From Tropicibacter naphthalenivorans (GTDB lineage: Bacteria > Pseudomonadota > Alphaproteobacteria > Rhodobacterales > Rhodobacteraceae), in contig NZ_FWXX01000001.1 of the NCBI RefSeq assembly GCF_900176475.1, forward strand, positions 310,001-374,000: a DNA stretch of 64,000 bases, written 5' to 3'. Positions 16,598-24,858 of this stretch are shown in pieces. Positions within the stretch are counted from its first letter, which is position 1. Each line of letters begins with the position of its first letter. The notes under the pieces were generated by a model. That model was not told the DNA's origin, searched no databases, and saw only the letters and a program-made list of their open reading frames with translations. The position numbers and the translations under genes were made by a program.

Positions 16598-17737
16598 ATG
16601 ACAATGAACATCAAGAGCCTAGCTCTGAGCACCGCGCTGGCCGCGCTGGCGACGGCCTCTGTGGCGGACGTAAAGGTCGGCATGATCACGACGCTGTCCG
16701 GCGGCGGCGCGAGCCTTGGGATCGACACCCGCGACGGCTTTATGCTGGCGATCAACGCGGCGGGGCGCGACGACATCGAGGTGGTGATCGAGGACGACCA
16801 GCGCAAGCCCGACGTGGCGGTGCAACTGGCGGACAAGATGATCCAGTCGGAAAAGGTCGACGTGCTGACCGGCATCGTCTGGTCGAACCTTGCCATGGCG
16901 GTGGTGCCCTCGGCGACGGCGCAGGGGCTGTTCTACCTGTCGACCAATGCCGCGCCGGCGCAACTGGCGGGCCGCGGCTGTAATGCCAACTACTTCTCGG
17001 TGTCCTATCAGAACGACAACCTGCACGAAGGCGCGGGCGCCTATGCCACGCAAGAAGGGTTCAAGAACACCTTCATCATGGCGCCCAACTACCCGGCGGG
17101 CAAAGACAGCCTGACCGGCTTCAAGCGCTTCTACGAGGGCGAGCTGTCCGGTGAAATCTACACCAAGCTTGGCCAGACGGATTACGCCGCCGAAATCGCG
17201 CAAATCCGCGCCTCTGGGGCGGATTCGGTGTTCTTCTTCCTGCCCGGCGGCATGGGGATTTCCTTCCTCAAGCAATATGCGGATTCCGGCGTAGACCTGC
17301 CGCTGGTCGGCCCTGCGTTCTCGTTCGACCAAGGCATCTTGCAGGCGGTGGGTGACGCGGCGCTGGGGGTCAAGAACTCCTCCACCTGGTCCAAAGATCT
17401 GGACAACGCAGCCAACGCCGCCTTTGTCAGCGCCTTCGAAGAGGCCTATGGCCGCCTGCCGTCGATCTACGCCGCCCAAGGCTATGACACCGCGAACCTG
17501 CTGCTGTCGGCGATGGACAAGGCGGACGTGAACGACGATGCGGCCTTTGGCGCGGCGCTCAAAGAGGCGGATTTCGCCTCGGTGCGCGGGTCGTTCAACT
17601 TTGCGACGAACAATCACCCGATTCAGAACGTTTACGTGCGTGAAGTGATCAAGGAGGGGGACGTGTTCACCAACAAGATCGTCTCGACCGCGATGGAAAA
17701 CCGCGACAATGCCTATGTCGCTGACTGCAAGATGTAA
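16598..17737 (+). CDS. ABC transporter periplasmic substrate-binding protein, branched-chain amino acid type
   Basis: A 379-residue periplasmic binding protein of the Leu/Ile/Val-binding type I fold. A Sec signal peptide (about residues 1-22, ending ATASVADVK) is followed by KVGMITTLSGGGASLGIDTRDGF, typical of this family. It captures the ligand for the permeases and ATPases encoded downstream. The ligand is unknown: neighbours include a sugar oxidation pair and a malonyl-CoA synthetase, and proteins of this fold also bind aromatic acids, amides and urea. It is separated from livH by three consecutive hairpins that probably set its expression above that of the membrane parts. Confidence 0.88.
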   Translation: MTMNIKSLALSTALAALATASVADVKVGMITTLSGGGASLGIDTRDGFMLAINAAGRDDIEVVIEDDQRKPDVAVQLADKMIQSEKVDVLTGIVWSNLAMAVVPSATAQGLFYLSTNAAPAQLAGRGCNANYFSVSYQNDNLHEGAGAYATQEGFKNTFIMAPNYPAGKDSLTGFKRFYEGELSGEIYTKLGQTDYAAEIAQIRASGADSVFFFLPGGMGISFLKQYADSGVDLPLVGPAFSFDQGILQAVGDAALGVKNSSTWSKDLDNAANAAFVSAFEEAYGRLPSIYAAQGYDTANLLLSAMDKADVNDDAAFGAALKEADFASVRGSFNFATNNHPIQNVYVREVIKEGDVFTNKIVSTAMENRDNAYVADCKM

Positions 17738-17744
17738 GCTGGCC

Positions 17745-17811
17745 AAATTCCTTTGAAGGAATTTGCAAATTTCTTGCAAGAAATTTGGTCCGCCCGGACG
17801 GTGGGCGGGCC
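17745..17811 (+). promoter_or_regulatory. Three consecutive hairpins between the binding-protein and permease genes
   Basis: The 92-base gap holds a 9-bp hairpin with AAATTCCTT/AAGGAATTT arms (17745-17764), a 22-base palindrome (17766-17787), and a 9-bp GC hairpin GGTCCGCCC/GGGCGGGCC (17787-17811, one T-G pair). No T tract follows the last stem. Such structures commonly protect the 3' end of a binding-protein message in ABC operons. Confidence 0.75.
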
Positions 17812-17829
17812 AAAGATCAGAGACGTTTT

Positions 17830-18750
17830 ATGACCTTATCCCTCGTTTTCGAGCAGATCCTGAATGGTCTGCAATCGGGCATCATGCTGTTCTTGATGGC
17901 CGCCGGGCTGACCTTGATCTTTGGCGTAATGGGCCTGATCAACCTCGCGCATGGCTCTCTCTATATGGTCGGCGCGTTCTGCGCGGCCGCCATGGCGGGC
18001 TGGACCGGATCCTTTGCTTTGGGGCTGGTGGCGGCCTTGGCCGGGGCGGCGGCGGCGGGCGCGTTGATCGAATTGGTGGTGATCCGGCGGCTTTATGCGC
18101 GCGATCACTTGGATCAAGTCTTGGCGACCTTTGCCCTAATCCTGATATTCTCTGAAGGGACGCGATGGGTGTTCGGGTCGTTTCCCTTGTACCTTGACGT
18201 GCCCGAGGCCTTGTCCGGGCCGGTGAGCCTTCCCGGTGGGATTTCCTATCCCTTGTACCGTTTGGCGATCATCGGCGTTGGTCTTGCCGTGGCGGCGGGG
18301 TTGTTCTGGCTGATCGGGCAGACGCGCGTCGGTGTGCGCATCCGGGCCGGGGAAAACGACCGCGAGATGATCGCGGCCCTCGGGGTGGATATCGACCGGC
18401 TCTATACCTTTGTCTTTGCGCTGGGAGCGGCTTTGGCCGGGTTGGCCGGGGCCTTGGTGGGCGCGATCCAGTCGGTGCAGGTGGGGATGGGCGAGCCGGT
18501 TTTGATCCTCGCCTTTGTCGTCATCGTGATCGGCGGGATCGGCAGCATTAAGGGGGCCTTGGTGGGCGCGCTTTTGGTTGGGTTGACCGAGACCTTGGGC
18601 AGCGTGTTCCTGCCGGTTTTCTTCAAGCTTTTCATGGCCCCTGCGGCGGCGACGCAAGCGGGGGCATCCTTGTCGTCGATGGCGATTTACATCCTGATGG
18701 CGGGGGTTTTGGTGTGGAAGCCTTCGGGGTTGTTCGGGAGCCGTGGGTAA
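17830..18750 (+). CDS. livH: ABC transporter permease, LivH type
   Basis: A polytopic inner-membrane permease of about 306 residues with seven to eight hydrophobic segments. It has the LivH hallmark near the N-terminus (GLTLIFGVMGLINLAHGSLYM) and the cytoplasmic EAA-like loop (RAGENDREMIAALGVDIDRLY). The start at 17830 avoids including hairpin sequence that the longer frame would translate. It pairs with LivM to form the channel. The downstream livM gene begins after an 81-base gap containing a REP-like element. Confidence 0.92.
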   Translation: MTLSLVFEQILNGLQSGIMLFLMAAGLTLIFGVMGLINLAHGSLYMVGAFCAAAMAGWTGSFALGLVAALAGAAAAGALIELVVIRRLYARDHLDQVLATFALILIFSEGTRWVFGSFPLYLDVPEALSGPVSLPGGISYPLYRLAIIGVGLAVAAGLFWLIGQTRVGVRIRAGENDREMIAALGVDIDRLYTFVFALGAALAGLAGALVGAIQSVQVGMGEPVLILAFVVIVIGGIGSIKGALVGALLVGLTETLGSVFLPVFFKLFMAPAAATQAGASLSSMAIYILMAGVLVWKPSGLFGSRG

Positions 18751-18780
18751 TGGCGTTGGTTGAGAGGGCGCGCATTTGGG

Positions 18781-18834
18781 GCGCTGCCCCGCTCCTGCGG
18801 AGCTCCCCGGGATATTTGCAAAGAGAAGAAAATG
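18781..18834 (-). repeat. REP-like intergenic element, copy 2 (inverted relative to copy 1)
   Basis: On the minus strand it reads TTCTTCTCTTT, then AAATATCCCGGGG, a short GC hairpin (AGCTCCGCAGGAGC), then GGGGCAGCGCCCC, the same block order as 13646-13704. It lies inside the ABC operon between livH and livM. Its end supplies the AAGAGAAGAA that sits where the livM ribosome binding site should be. Confidence 0.75.
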
Positions 18835-19827
18835 GGGGGCGTCATGCGCCGTGAGCTTTGGGTGAATGCGGCGCTGTGGCTGGGGCTGATATGCGTGCCG
18901 CTGTGGGCGCATTGGGCGGGCGAGCCGTTTACCATCACCTTGGCGACGCGGGCCGTGATCTTTGCCGTGGCGGCGGTGGGGCTGAATATTGCCCTTGGGC
19001 TTGGTGGGTTGGTGAGCCTTGGGCACGCAGCGTTTTTCGGGATTGGCGGCTATGCCATGGGGATCCTGGCCTTTCATGCGCAGAATTATCAGCCGTTGTT
19101 CGAATGGCCCTTTGTCTTTGAGGGCAGCCAGTCGATGCCTTTGATCTGGGTCGTGGCGTTCGCTGTGTCGGGGCTTTGTGCTTTTGTGATCGGACTTTTG
19201 GCGCTGCGCACCTCGGGGGTGTATTTCATCATGATCACGCTGGCCTTTGGGCAGATGTTCTATTTCTTTTCCATCAGTTGGGCGGCTTATGGCGGCGAGG
19301 ATGGGATGTTGATCTATGTGCGCAACGGCTTTCCGGGGCTGAACACGCTGGACCCGATCCAGTTTTATGGCTTGTGTTTCGCGGTGCTGAGCGCGGCGCT
19401 GCTGGTGCAGGCGCGGCTTGCGCGGTCGCCCTTTGGGCTGGCGCTGAACGCGGCACGGCAGGTGCCAGAGCGGGTGCGCGCCGTGGGCCTCGATCCGGTG
19501 CGGCTGCGGCTGCTGGCCTTTACCCTGTCGGGGGCGATCACTGGCCTTGCGGGGGCGCTGTTTGCCGATCTCAACCGCTTTGTCAGCCCCAGCATGTTCA
19601 GCTGGCAGCTGTCGGGCGAGTTCATCGTCTTTATCATCATCGGCGGCACGGCGCGGCTGTTTGGGCCTGTGGTCGGGGCCATGGTCTTTGTCGGGCTGGA
19701 ACACCTGCTGGGGGGCCTCAGCGAGTATTGGCACGTGTGGTTCGGCGCGCTTTTGCTGGGGATTGTGCTGTTCGGCCAGGGGGGCGTGATCGGGATGATC
19801 GCCGGAAAGGCGCGGGCCCATGACTGA
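18832..19827 (+). CDS. livM: ABC transporter permease, LivM type
   Basis: The second channel subunit, about 331 residues, with eight or more hydrophobic segments. Family hallmarks are NIALGLGGLVSLGHAAFFGIG near residue 50 and NAARQVPERVRAVGLDPVRL in the EAA-like loop. The start is uncertain: ATG 18832 follows AAGAGAAGAA, which belongs to the REP-like element, and ATG 18844 (MRRELWVN) is an equally good start with a G-rich upstream stretch. The 18760 frame start would translate the repeat and is rejected. Its stop overlaps livG by 8 bases. Confidence 0.9.
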   Translation: MGGVMRRELWVNAALWLGLICVPLWAHWAGEPFTITLATRAVIFAVAAVGLNIALGLGGLVSLGHAAFFGIGGYAMGILAFHAQNYQPLFEWPFVFEGSQSMPLIWVVAFAVSGLCAFVIGLLALRTSGVYFIMITLAFGQMFYFFSISWAAYGGEDGMLIYVRNGFPGLNTLDPIQFYGLCFAVLSAALLVQARLARSPFGLALNAARQVPERVRAVGLDPVRLRLLAFTLSGAITGLAGALFADLNRFVSPSMFSWQLSGEFIVFIIIGGTARLFGPVVGAMVFVGLEHLLGGLSEYWHVWFGALLLGIVLFGQGGVIGMIAGKARAHD

Positions 19828-20566
19828 AGTTCTGGAAACGCGAGGATTGCGCAAGGCGTTTGGCGCATTGCAGGCCACTGATGATGTGTCCTTGACCCTG
19901 CGCGCGGGGGAAATCCACGCCATTATTGGGCCGAACGGGGCGGGGAAATCCACGCTGATCGGGCAGATTTGCGGGACGCTGCCGCCCGACAGCGGCTCTG
20001 TCCATCTGAACGGCGTGGACGTGACGGGTCTCAGCACGCAGGCGCGCGCGGGGCGCGGCCTTGCCCGGACGTTCCAGATCAGCCAGCTGGCGATGGAGGA
20101 TACGGCGCTGCAAAACGTGCTGCTGGGGGCGGTGGGGGCCTCAAAGCGCGCTTGGCGGTTCTGGCGGCCTGCCCTGCGGCACGCGGATCTGCGCGACAGG
20201 GCCGAGGCGGCTTTGGCCCGCGTCGGGCTGGACGGCCACGCCGCCACCGTCACCGCCGAGCTGTCCCACGGCCAGCGCCGCCAGTTGGAGGTTGCCGTGG
20301 CGCTGACGCTGAACCCGCAGGTGTTCATCATGGATGAACCGATGGCGGGCCTTGGGGCCGAAGGGTCGGCGCGGCTGACGCCCCTGCTCGATAGCCTGCG
20401 CCAAGAGGCGCCAATCCTGTTGGTGGAACATGATATGGACGCGGTTTTTGCCCTTGCGGATCGGATCAGCGTGCTGGTCTACGGGCGCATCATCGCCTCT
20501 GGCACCGTCGAGGACATCCGCCGCGATCCCGCCGTGCGCGACGCCTATTTGGGGGATGCGGAATGA
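19820..20566 (+). CDS. livG: ABC transporter ATP-binding protein, LivG type
   Basis: A 248-residue ATPase subunit of the transporter. The Walker A motif is GPNGAGKST, the signature is LSHGQRRQLE, Walker B is VFIMDEPMAGL, and the switch His lies in LLVEHDMDAVF. The longer LivG-type insertion between Walker A and the signature is present. It overlaps livM by 8 bases and livF by 4 bases (ATGA), which indicates tight translational coupling. Confidence 0.95.
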   Translation: MTEVLETRGLRKAFGALQATDDVSLTLRAGEIHAIIGPNGAGKSTLIGQICGTLPPDSGSVHLNGVDVTGLSTQARAGRGLARTFQISQLAMEDTALQNVLLGAVGASKRAWRFWRPALRHADLRDRAEAALARVGLDGHAATVTAELSHGQRRQLEVAVALTLNPQVFIMDEPMAGLGAEGSARLTPLLDSLRQEAPILLVEHDMDAVFALADRISVLVYGRIIASGTVEDIRRDPAVRDAYLGDAE

Positions 20567-21249
20567 CGCTTTTGCAGGCCCAAAACCTGACCGCGCATTA
20601 TGGCGCATCCCAAGCGCTGTTCGATGTGAACCTGACCCTCGCACCCGGCGAAGTGCTGGCGCTCATGGGGCGCAATGGCATGGGCAAGACCACCACGGTC
20701 AAGTCGATCTGCCGGATGGTCGCCGCCCAAGGCACCTTGCGGCTGGACGGCCACGACCTGACCCGCCTGCCCTCGCACAAGGTTGCCAAGCTGGGCGTCG
20801 GACTTGTGCCTGAGGGGCGTCGGTGCTTTGCCGATCTGACCGTCAGCGAAAACCTGATTGCCGCCGCCCGACCCGGCGCTTGGGATGAAACCCGCGTTGG
20901 CGCGCTTTTCCCCCGTCTGGCCGAACGGCGCGGGCAGATCGCGCGCTCTCTGTCGGGGGGCGAACAGCAGATGCTGGCGATCGGGCGCGCCCTGATGACC
21001 AACCCCCGGCTGCTGATCCTTGACGAGGCGACCGAAGGGCTGGCCCCCTTGGTCCGGCAGGAAATCTGGGACGCCATCGCGCGGCTCAAACGCGAGACCG
21101 GCATGGCCATCCTGATCGTCGACAAATCGCTGGCCGAGCTGCGCGGGGTCTGTGACCGCGCGGTGATCCTTGACCGGGGGCGCGATGTCTGGACCGGCGT
21201 GATGGACGCGCTGGACGGCGAGGCCGCGCAGCGCCTGCTCGGCGTGTAG
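20563..21249 (+). CDS. livF: ABC transporter ATP-binding protein, LivF type
   Basis: The second ATPase subunit, 228 residues. The Walker A motif is GRNGMGKTT, the signature LSGGEQQMLA and Walker B LLILDEATEGL. The segment LGVGLVPEGRRCFADLTVSENL is typical of LivF. It lacks the longer regions of LivG, as expected. It ends the transporter operon; the next gene begins 102 bases later behind its own stress-type promoter. Confidence 0.95.
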   Translation: MTLLQAQNLTAHYGASQALFDVNLTLAPGEVLALMGRNGMGKTTTVKSICRMVAAQGTLRLDGHDLTRLPSHKVAKLGVGLVPEGRRCFADLTVSENLIAAARPGAWDETRVGALFPRLAERRGQIARSLSGGEQQMLAIGRALMTNPRLLILDEATEGLAPLVRQEIWDAIARLKRETGMAILIVDKSLAELRGVCDRAVILDRGRDVWTGVMDALDGEAAQRLLGV

Positions 21250-21271
21250 CGGTCAATTTCGACGGCGCGCG

Positions 21272-21296
21272 GGAACCTTCGCCCGCATCCCGTGTT
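21272..21296 (+). promoter_or_regulatory. Candidate EcfG promoter for the envelope/amidoligase operon
   Basis: GGAAC at 21272-21276, a 16-base spacer, then TGTT at 21293-21296. The first -10 base differs from CGTT. The site lies 55 bases before the ATG at 21352 and fits the spacing of the other stress promoters in this window. Confidence 0.6.
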
Positions 21297-21351
21297 GTTT
21301 GTGATGAAGGGGACACGCGCCCCCACATCCGACAAGACGGGAGAGACCGCG

Positions 21352-21786
21352 ATGACACACCACCCGAATATCCCCGACGCCACCACCGCCAAACAGGCTG
21401 CCATGGACGCCCGCGATGCCGTGGCCGAGACCGCCGAGGCCCACGCCGAAGAGGTCCGCGACGAAGTCGCCGACCGCGTCGATCAGACCGCCGAAGCCGC
21501 GCATCAGGCCGCCGATGCCTACGACCCGAACAGCCTGCAAGCGCAGCTGCTGTCGCAACTGGCGGGTAATATCGAAGGGCTGACCGACAAGCTGCGTGGC
21601 AAGACCGTCGAAGACATGGCGCAGGACGCCGCCACCTTCGCCCGCCGCAACCCGGCGCTGGTGCTGGGCGGCGCAGCGGTCGCTGGCTTTGCGCTGGCAC
21701 GCTTTCTCAAGGCCAAACCGCAAGAGACGCGCCAGATCACCCAAGACCCGTGGACCGGGCATCTTGACAGCCGGGAGGTCATGTGA
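21352..21786 (+). CDS. YqjD/ElaB-like DUF883-type membrane protein
   Basis: A 144-residue protein with a long charged, alanine-rich amphipathic helix (about residues 10-95) and a C-terminal glycine-rich hydrophobic helix (ARRNPALVLGGAAVAGFALARF). The ARRNPALVLGGAAVAGF pattern is that of YqjD/ElaB, inner-membrane proteins that bind ribosomes in stationary-phase E. coli. The ATG at 21352 has a GGGAGAG site before it; the longer frame lacks one. It overlaps the next gene (TGATG) and is preceded by an EcfG-type promoter, so it is probably a stress protein. Confidence 0.8.
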   Translation: MTHHPNIPDATTAKQAAMDARDAVAETAEAHAEEVRDEVADRVDQTAEAAHQAADAYDPNSLQAQLLSQLAGNIEGLTDKLRGKTVEDMAQDAATFARRNPALVLGGAAVAGFALARFLKAKPQETRQITQDPWTGHLDSREVM

Positions 21787-22181
21787 TGACCGGCCCGAGC
21801 CTGCGCGACGCCCCGCACCTGCTGCTGGATGCGCTGGACAAGGGCCAGGATCTGCTGCGCGCCGAGCTGCGGCTTGCCCGCGCCGAGGTCACGCAAGGTC
21901 TTGAACAGATGGGCAAAGGCGCGGCCTTGTACGCCGCCGCTGGCCTGTTTGGCCTGACCGCGCTGCACGCTTTGGCCGCGACCGCCGTGCTGGGGCTGAT
22001 GGCCCTTGGGCTGGGGGCGCTGGCCTCTGCCGCGATTGTCACGCTGGTGCTGCTGGCCGTGGCTGCGATCCTCGCTTTGACCGCGCGCAGCCGTCTGAAA
22101 AACGCCTCGCTGACCCCGAAACGCAGCCTGCGCGGCCTGCGAGCCGACCTGACCACCGCCAAGGAGGCCGCCCATGTCTGA
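21786..22181 (+). CDS. YqjE-like membrane protein (phage-holin superfamily fold, DUF1469 type)
   Basis: A 131-residue protein with an amphipathic N-terminal helix (LDALDKGQDLLRAELRLARAEV) and two transmembrane helices (about residues 41-62 and 70-96). This layout is that of YqjE-type proteins, which databases place in a 'phage holin family' although they are chromosomal. It is always near YqjD-like genes, as here. The ATG at 21786 overlaps the previous stop; a GTG one codon earlier is also possible. No phage genes surround it, so lysis is not implied. Confidence 0.8.
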   Translation: MTGPSLRDAPHLLLDALDKGQDLLRAELRLARAEVTQGLEQMGKGAALYAAAGLFGLTALHALAATAVLGLMALGLGALASAAIVTLVLLAVAAILALTARSRLKNASLTPKRSLRGLRADLTTAKEAAHV

Positions 22182-22905
22182 CACTTCGACCACCGACCTT
22201 GAACAACAGGTCCGCGCCGAACGCGCGCGCTTTGCCGCCTCGCTCAGCGGCCTCGCGCAGGCCGCCGACCCTCGCAAAAACGGAGACCACGCCATGCAAC
22301 AGATGACCGAAACCGGACAGGCGCTGGCAGGCAAAGCCGCCCGCGCCGCCAAGGACAACCCCGCAGGCCTCGCGCTGATCGGCGTCGGGCTGGCGGTTCT
22401 GGCGCTGAACCCCTCCAAGCGCAGCGAAACGCCTGATCCACGCAGCTTTGACGACCGCGTCGCGCACGCTGACCAGCGGATGCGCCTGAAAAAGGACATC
22501 GAACAGGATCGCCCTTCGGCGTCCAAGATGCGTCAGGCGCTGGACGCCGGGCTGGACAAACTGCCCCCCGAGGCGCGCGAGCGCGTCAAAGCCGCCCGCC
22601 TCAAGGCGATCGACGCCCAAGACAAGCTGGAACGCGAGGCCGCCCGCATGACGCAGGCCGCCAAGGACACGCATCAAAGCCAGCCGCTGCTGACCGCTGC
22701 CATCGCCGCCGGGATCGGCGGGTTGATCGGCGCGCTGCTGCCGTCGACCGAGCGTGAATCCGAACTGCTGGGCGCGCAGCGCGACGCCTTTATGCGCGAT
22801 GCCGAAGCGGTGCTGCGCGCCGAAATGCACACGCTGGCCAAGGCCGGGGCCGATGCGGTCGCCGCCCGTCTGGACAGCGCCCCGGCAGAGCGTCCCCATG
22901 CCTGA
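22174..22905 (+). CDS. DUF3618-type membrane protein
   Basis: A 243-residue protein whose N-terminal pattern (LEQQVRAERARFAASLSGLAQ followed by a helix of about 30 residues) fits the DUF3618 family. Two hydrophobic segments are visible, at about residues 68-84 (GLALIGVGLAVLAL) and about 174-192 (LLTAAIAAGIGGLIGALL). Both are preceded by charged helices. No enzymatic motif is seen. It overlaps the YqjE-like gene by 8 bases and the exporter gene by 8 bases, so all three are translationally coupled parts of the same envelope operon. Confidence 0.78.
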   Translation: MSDTSTTDLEQQVRAERARFAASLSGLAQAADPRKNGDHAMQQMTETGQALAGKAARAAKDNPAGLALIGVGLAVLALNPSKRSETPDPRSFDDRVAHADQRMRLKKDIEQDRPSASKMRQALDAGLDKLPPEARERVKAARLKAIDAQDKLEREAARMTQAAKDTHQSQPLLTAAIAAGIGGLIGALLPSTERESELLGAQRDAFMRDAEAVLRAEMHTLAKAGADAVAARLDSAPAERPHA

Positions 22906-23920
22906 TCTTGGGCGCAGCCCTATCCAAACCTTATCCTTGGCGGTCATCGCAACGGTGGCCGCCATTGCCCTGCTTCAAAACGGGCAGGAACTCTTTGCCC
23001 CCGTCACCCTTGGGTTGGTGGTGGCTATTGTCCTTGCGCCCATGGTCTCGCGCCTTGGGCGTATCGGCGTGCCGCGCGCAGTCAGCGCCACCGGCGCGTT
23101 GTTCATCGCCATCGCTGCCATCATCTTGTTGCTCAGCCTCGTCGGCCCGGTCGTCATGGACGTGATCGCGCAAATCCCGCGCATCGAAGCCCGCGCCATG
23201 TGGTGGCTCGAAGGCATGTCCCGCAGCCTCCAAGGTCTTGAACCCATTACCGAAGAGCTGCGCAAATCCATGGGCGGCGGCGGTCAGTCCGCCATGGAAC
23301 AGGCCGTCCCCACCCTGTCCGAAGCGCTGTGGATGGCGCCGAACTTCATGGGCCAGGCGCTGATCTTTGCCGGGACGCTGTTCTTTTTCCTGCTGACCCG
23401 CGACAACATCTACGAAGCCGCCCCAGCCCAGGCGCGCACCCTGCGCCAGGCCGACCGCGCGGTGTCGCACTATTTCACCACTGTCACCGCGATCAACGCC
23501 GGGCTTGGCTTTGCCGTCTTTGGCGTGATGTCCCTGATCGGCCTAAAAGGCGCGGTGATGTGGGGTATGGCGGCTTTCCTTCTTAACTTCGTCTTATACC
23601 TCGGCCCCGCCGTTCTGGTCATCAGCCTGCTGATCGCCGGGGTCACGCAAAAGACCGGAGTCGCGGCGCTTTTGCCCGCCGCCTCTTACCTGATGCTCAA
23701 CCTCACAGAGGCGCAATTCGTCACCCCGACGCTGGTCGGCCACCGCTTGCGCATCAACCCGCTGGCGGTTTTCGTGGCGATCATCTTTGGCCTGTGGCTG
23801 TGGGGGCCGCTGGGCGGCATCGTCGCCCTGCCCGTCATGGTCTGGATTGGCGCGCTGCTGTCCGCCACCGCCGAGGCCACCACCGCCCCGCATTTCAACA
23901 CCCAACCGGAGCCTACATGA
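22898..23920 (+). CDS. AI-2E family transporter (TqsA/YhhQ-type permease)
   Basis: A 340-residue polytopic membrane protein of the AI-2E transporter family, which contains exporters of signalling molecules and sodium/proton antiporters. Hydrophobic segments open the protein (LSLAVIATVAAIALLQNG, then FAPVTLGLVVAIVLAPMV), and a long extramembrane loop (about residues 95-150) follows. The family's late motif is seen in PTLVGHRLRINPLAVFVAIIFGLWLWGPLGGIVALPV. It overlaps the DUF3618 gene and shares ATGA with the amidoligase gene. What it transports is unknown; a product of the amidoligase is a possibility from context only. Confidence 0.85.
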   Translation: MPDLGRSPIQTLSLAVIATVAAIALLQNGQELFAPVTLGLVVAIVLAPMVSRLGRIGVPRAVSATGALFIAIAAIILLLSLVGPVVMDVIAQIPRIEARAMWWLEGMSRSLQGLEPITEELRKSMGGGGQSAMEQAVPTLSEALWMAPNFMGQALIFAGTLFFFLLTRDNIYEAAPAQARTLRQADRAVSHYFTTVTAINAGLGFAVFGVMSLIGLKGAVMWGMAAFLLNFVLYLGPAVLVISLLIAGVTQKTGVAALLPAASYLMLNLTEAQFVTPTLVGHRLRINPLAVFVAIIFGLWLWGPLGGIVALPVMVWIGALLSATAEATTAPHFNTQPEPT

Positions 23921-24858
23921 CCACCGACTTTCGCGCCCTGCCCGGCCCTGACACACGCTTGTGCGGGGTCGAGATCGAATTCGCCGGACTGTCCGAAACC
24001 GCCACCGCCGACGTGCTCAAAAAGCGCTTTGGCGGTGAACTCGTCGAAACCGGCTCGCATGTGGTCGAGTTGCGCGGCACCCAGATCGGCACGCTCGAGG
24101 TCGAACTGGACACCGTTCTGCGCAAGAAAGACCTGCCGCTGCTGGCCGAAGGTCTGGATCTGGTGCGCGGGCTGGTCCCGGTCGAGATCGTCACCGACCC
24201 GCTGGACGCGGACCAAGTCGCCGCCTTTGACAGCGCGCTTGGCCCCTTGCGAGAGGCCGGCGCGATGGGCTCGCGCAGCGGTGTCCTGCTGGGCTTTGGC
24301 GTGCACCTGAACCCGGAAATCCCGAGCGAAGCCAAGACGTTGGACATCATCCGCGCCTATGGCCTGCTTGAGGATCACCTGCGCACCAGCGCCGAGATCG
24401 ACGCCACCCGCCGCGCCATGCCGTTTGTGGATCGCTGGCCCAAAAGCCTTGTGACCGCCTTGGTGACCAGCCCGCCCAGCGACCTGCGCGCGGCCATGCG
24501 GCTGTACGCGCAGCACACCACCAGCCGCAACCACGGGCTGGATCTGTTGCCGCTGTTCAAACATGTGGACGAGGATCTGTACCTGTCGATCTACGACAAC
24601 AAGGACAAGACCGCCGCCCGCCCGACCTTTCACTTTCGCCTGCCCGACAGCCGCATAGACGAGCCCGACTGGTCGCTGCATCAGGCGTGGGACATGTGGC
24701 GCCTGGTCGAGGATGTGGCCGCCGAAATGGGCCTGCTGGGCACGTTGGGCACCGCCTGGCTGGACACCATGGGCAGCCCGCTGGCGCGCCGCGCCGAATG
24801 GGCGCGCACCGTTGCGGGCCACTTGGACAAGGCGGGCCTGATGGGAGCGCAGGCATGA
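23917..24858 (+). CDS. Amidoligase family protein (Amidoligase_2 type)
   Basis: A 313-residue protein of the glutamine-synthetase-like amidoligase family, predicted to join a carboxylate and an amine using ATP. The N-terminal CGVEIEFAGLS is the metal-binding strand typical of the fold. GFGVHLNPEIP and the HTTSRNHGLDLLPLF and TFHFRLPDSRIDEPDWS segments are consistent with it. It shares ATGA overlaps with the exporter before it and the amidotransferase after it. Amidoligases paired with class I glutamine amidotransferase-like hydrolases have been predicted to build and remove small peptide-like conjugates. The substrates here are unknown. Confidence 0.82.
   Translation: MTTDFRALPGPDTRLCGVEIEFAGLSETATADVLKKRFGGELVETGSHVVELRGTQIGTLEVELDTVLRKKDLPLLAEGLDLVRGLVPVEIVTDPLDADQVAAFDSALGPLREAGAMGSRSGVLLGFGVHLNPEIPSEAKTLDIIRAYGLLEDHLRTSAEIDATRRAMPFVDRWPKSLVTALVTSPPSDLRAAMRLYAQHTTSRNHGLDLLPLFKHVDEDLYLSIYDNKDKTAARPTFHFRLPDSRIDEPDWSLHQAWDMWRLVEDVAAEMGLLGTLGTAWLDTMGSPLARRAEWARTVAGHLDKAGLMGAQA

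Noticed and set aside
21786-22181. Prophage holin
   Set aside because: The fold name is shared with phage holins, but the gene sits between chromosomal YqjD and DUF3618 genes and no other phage gene exists in the window.
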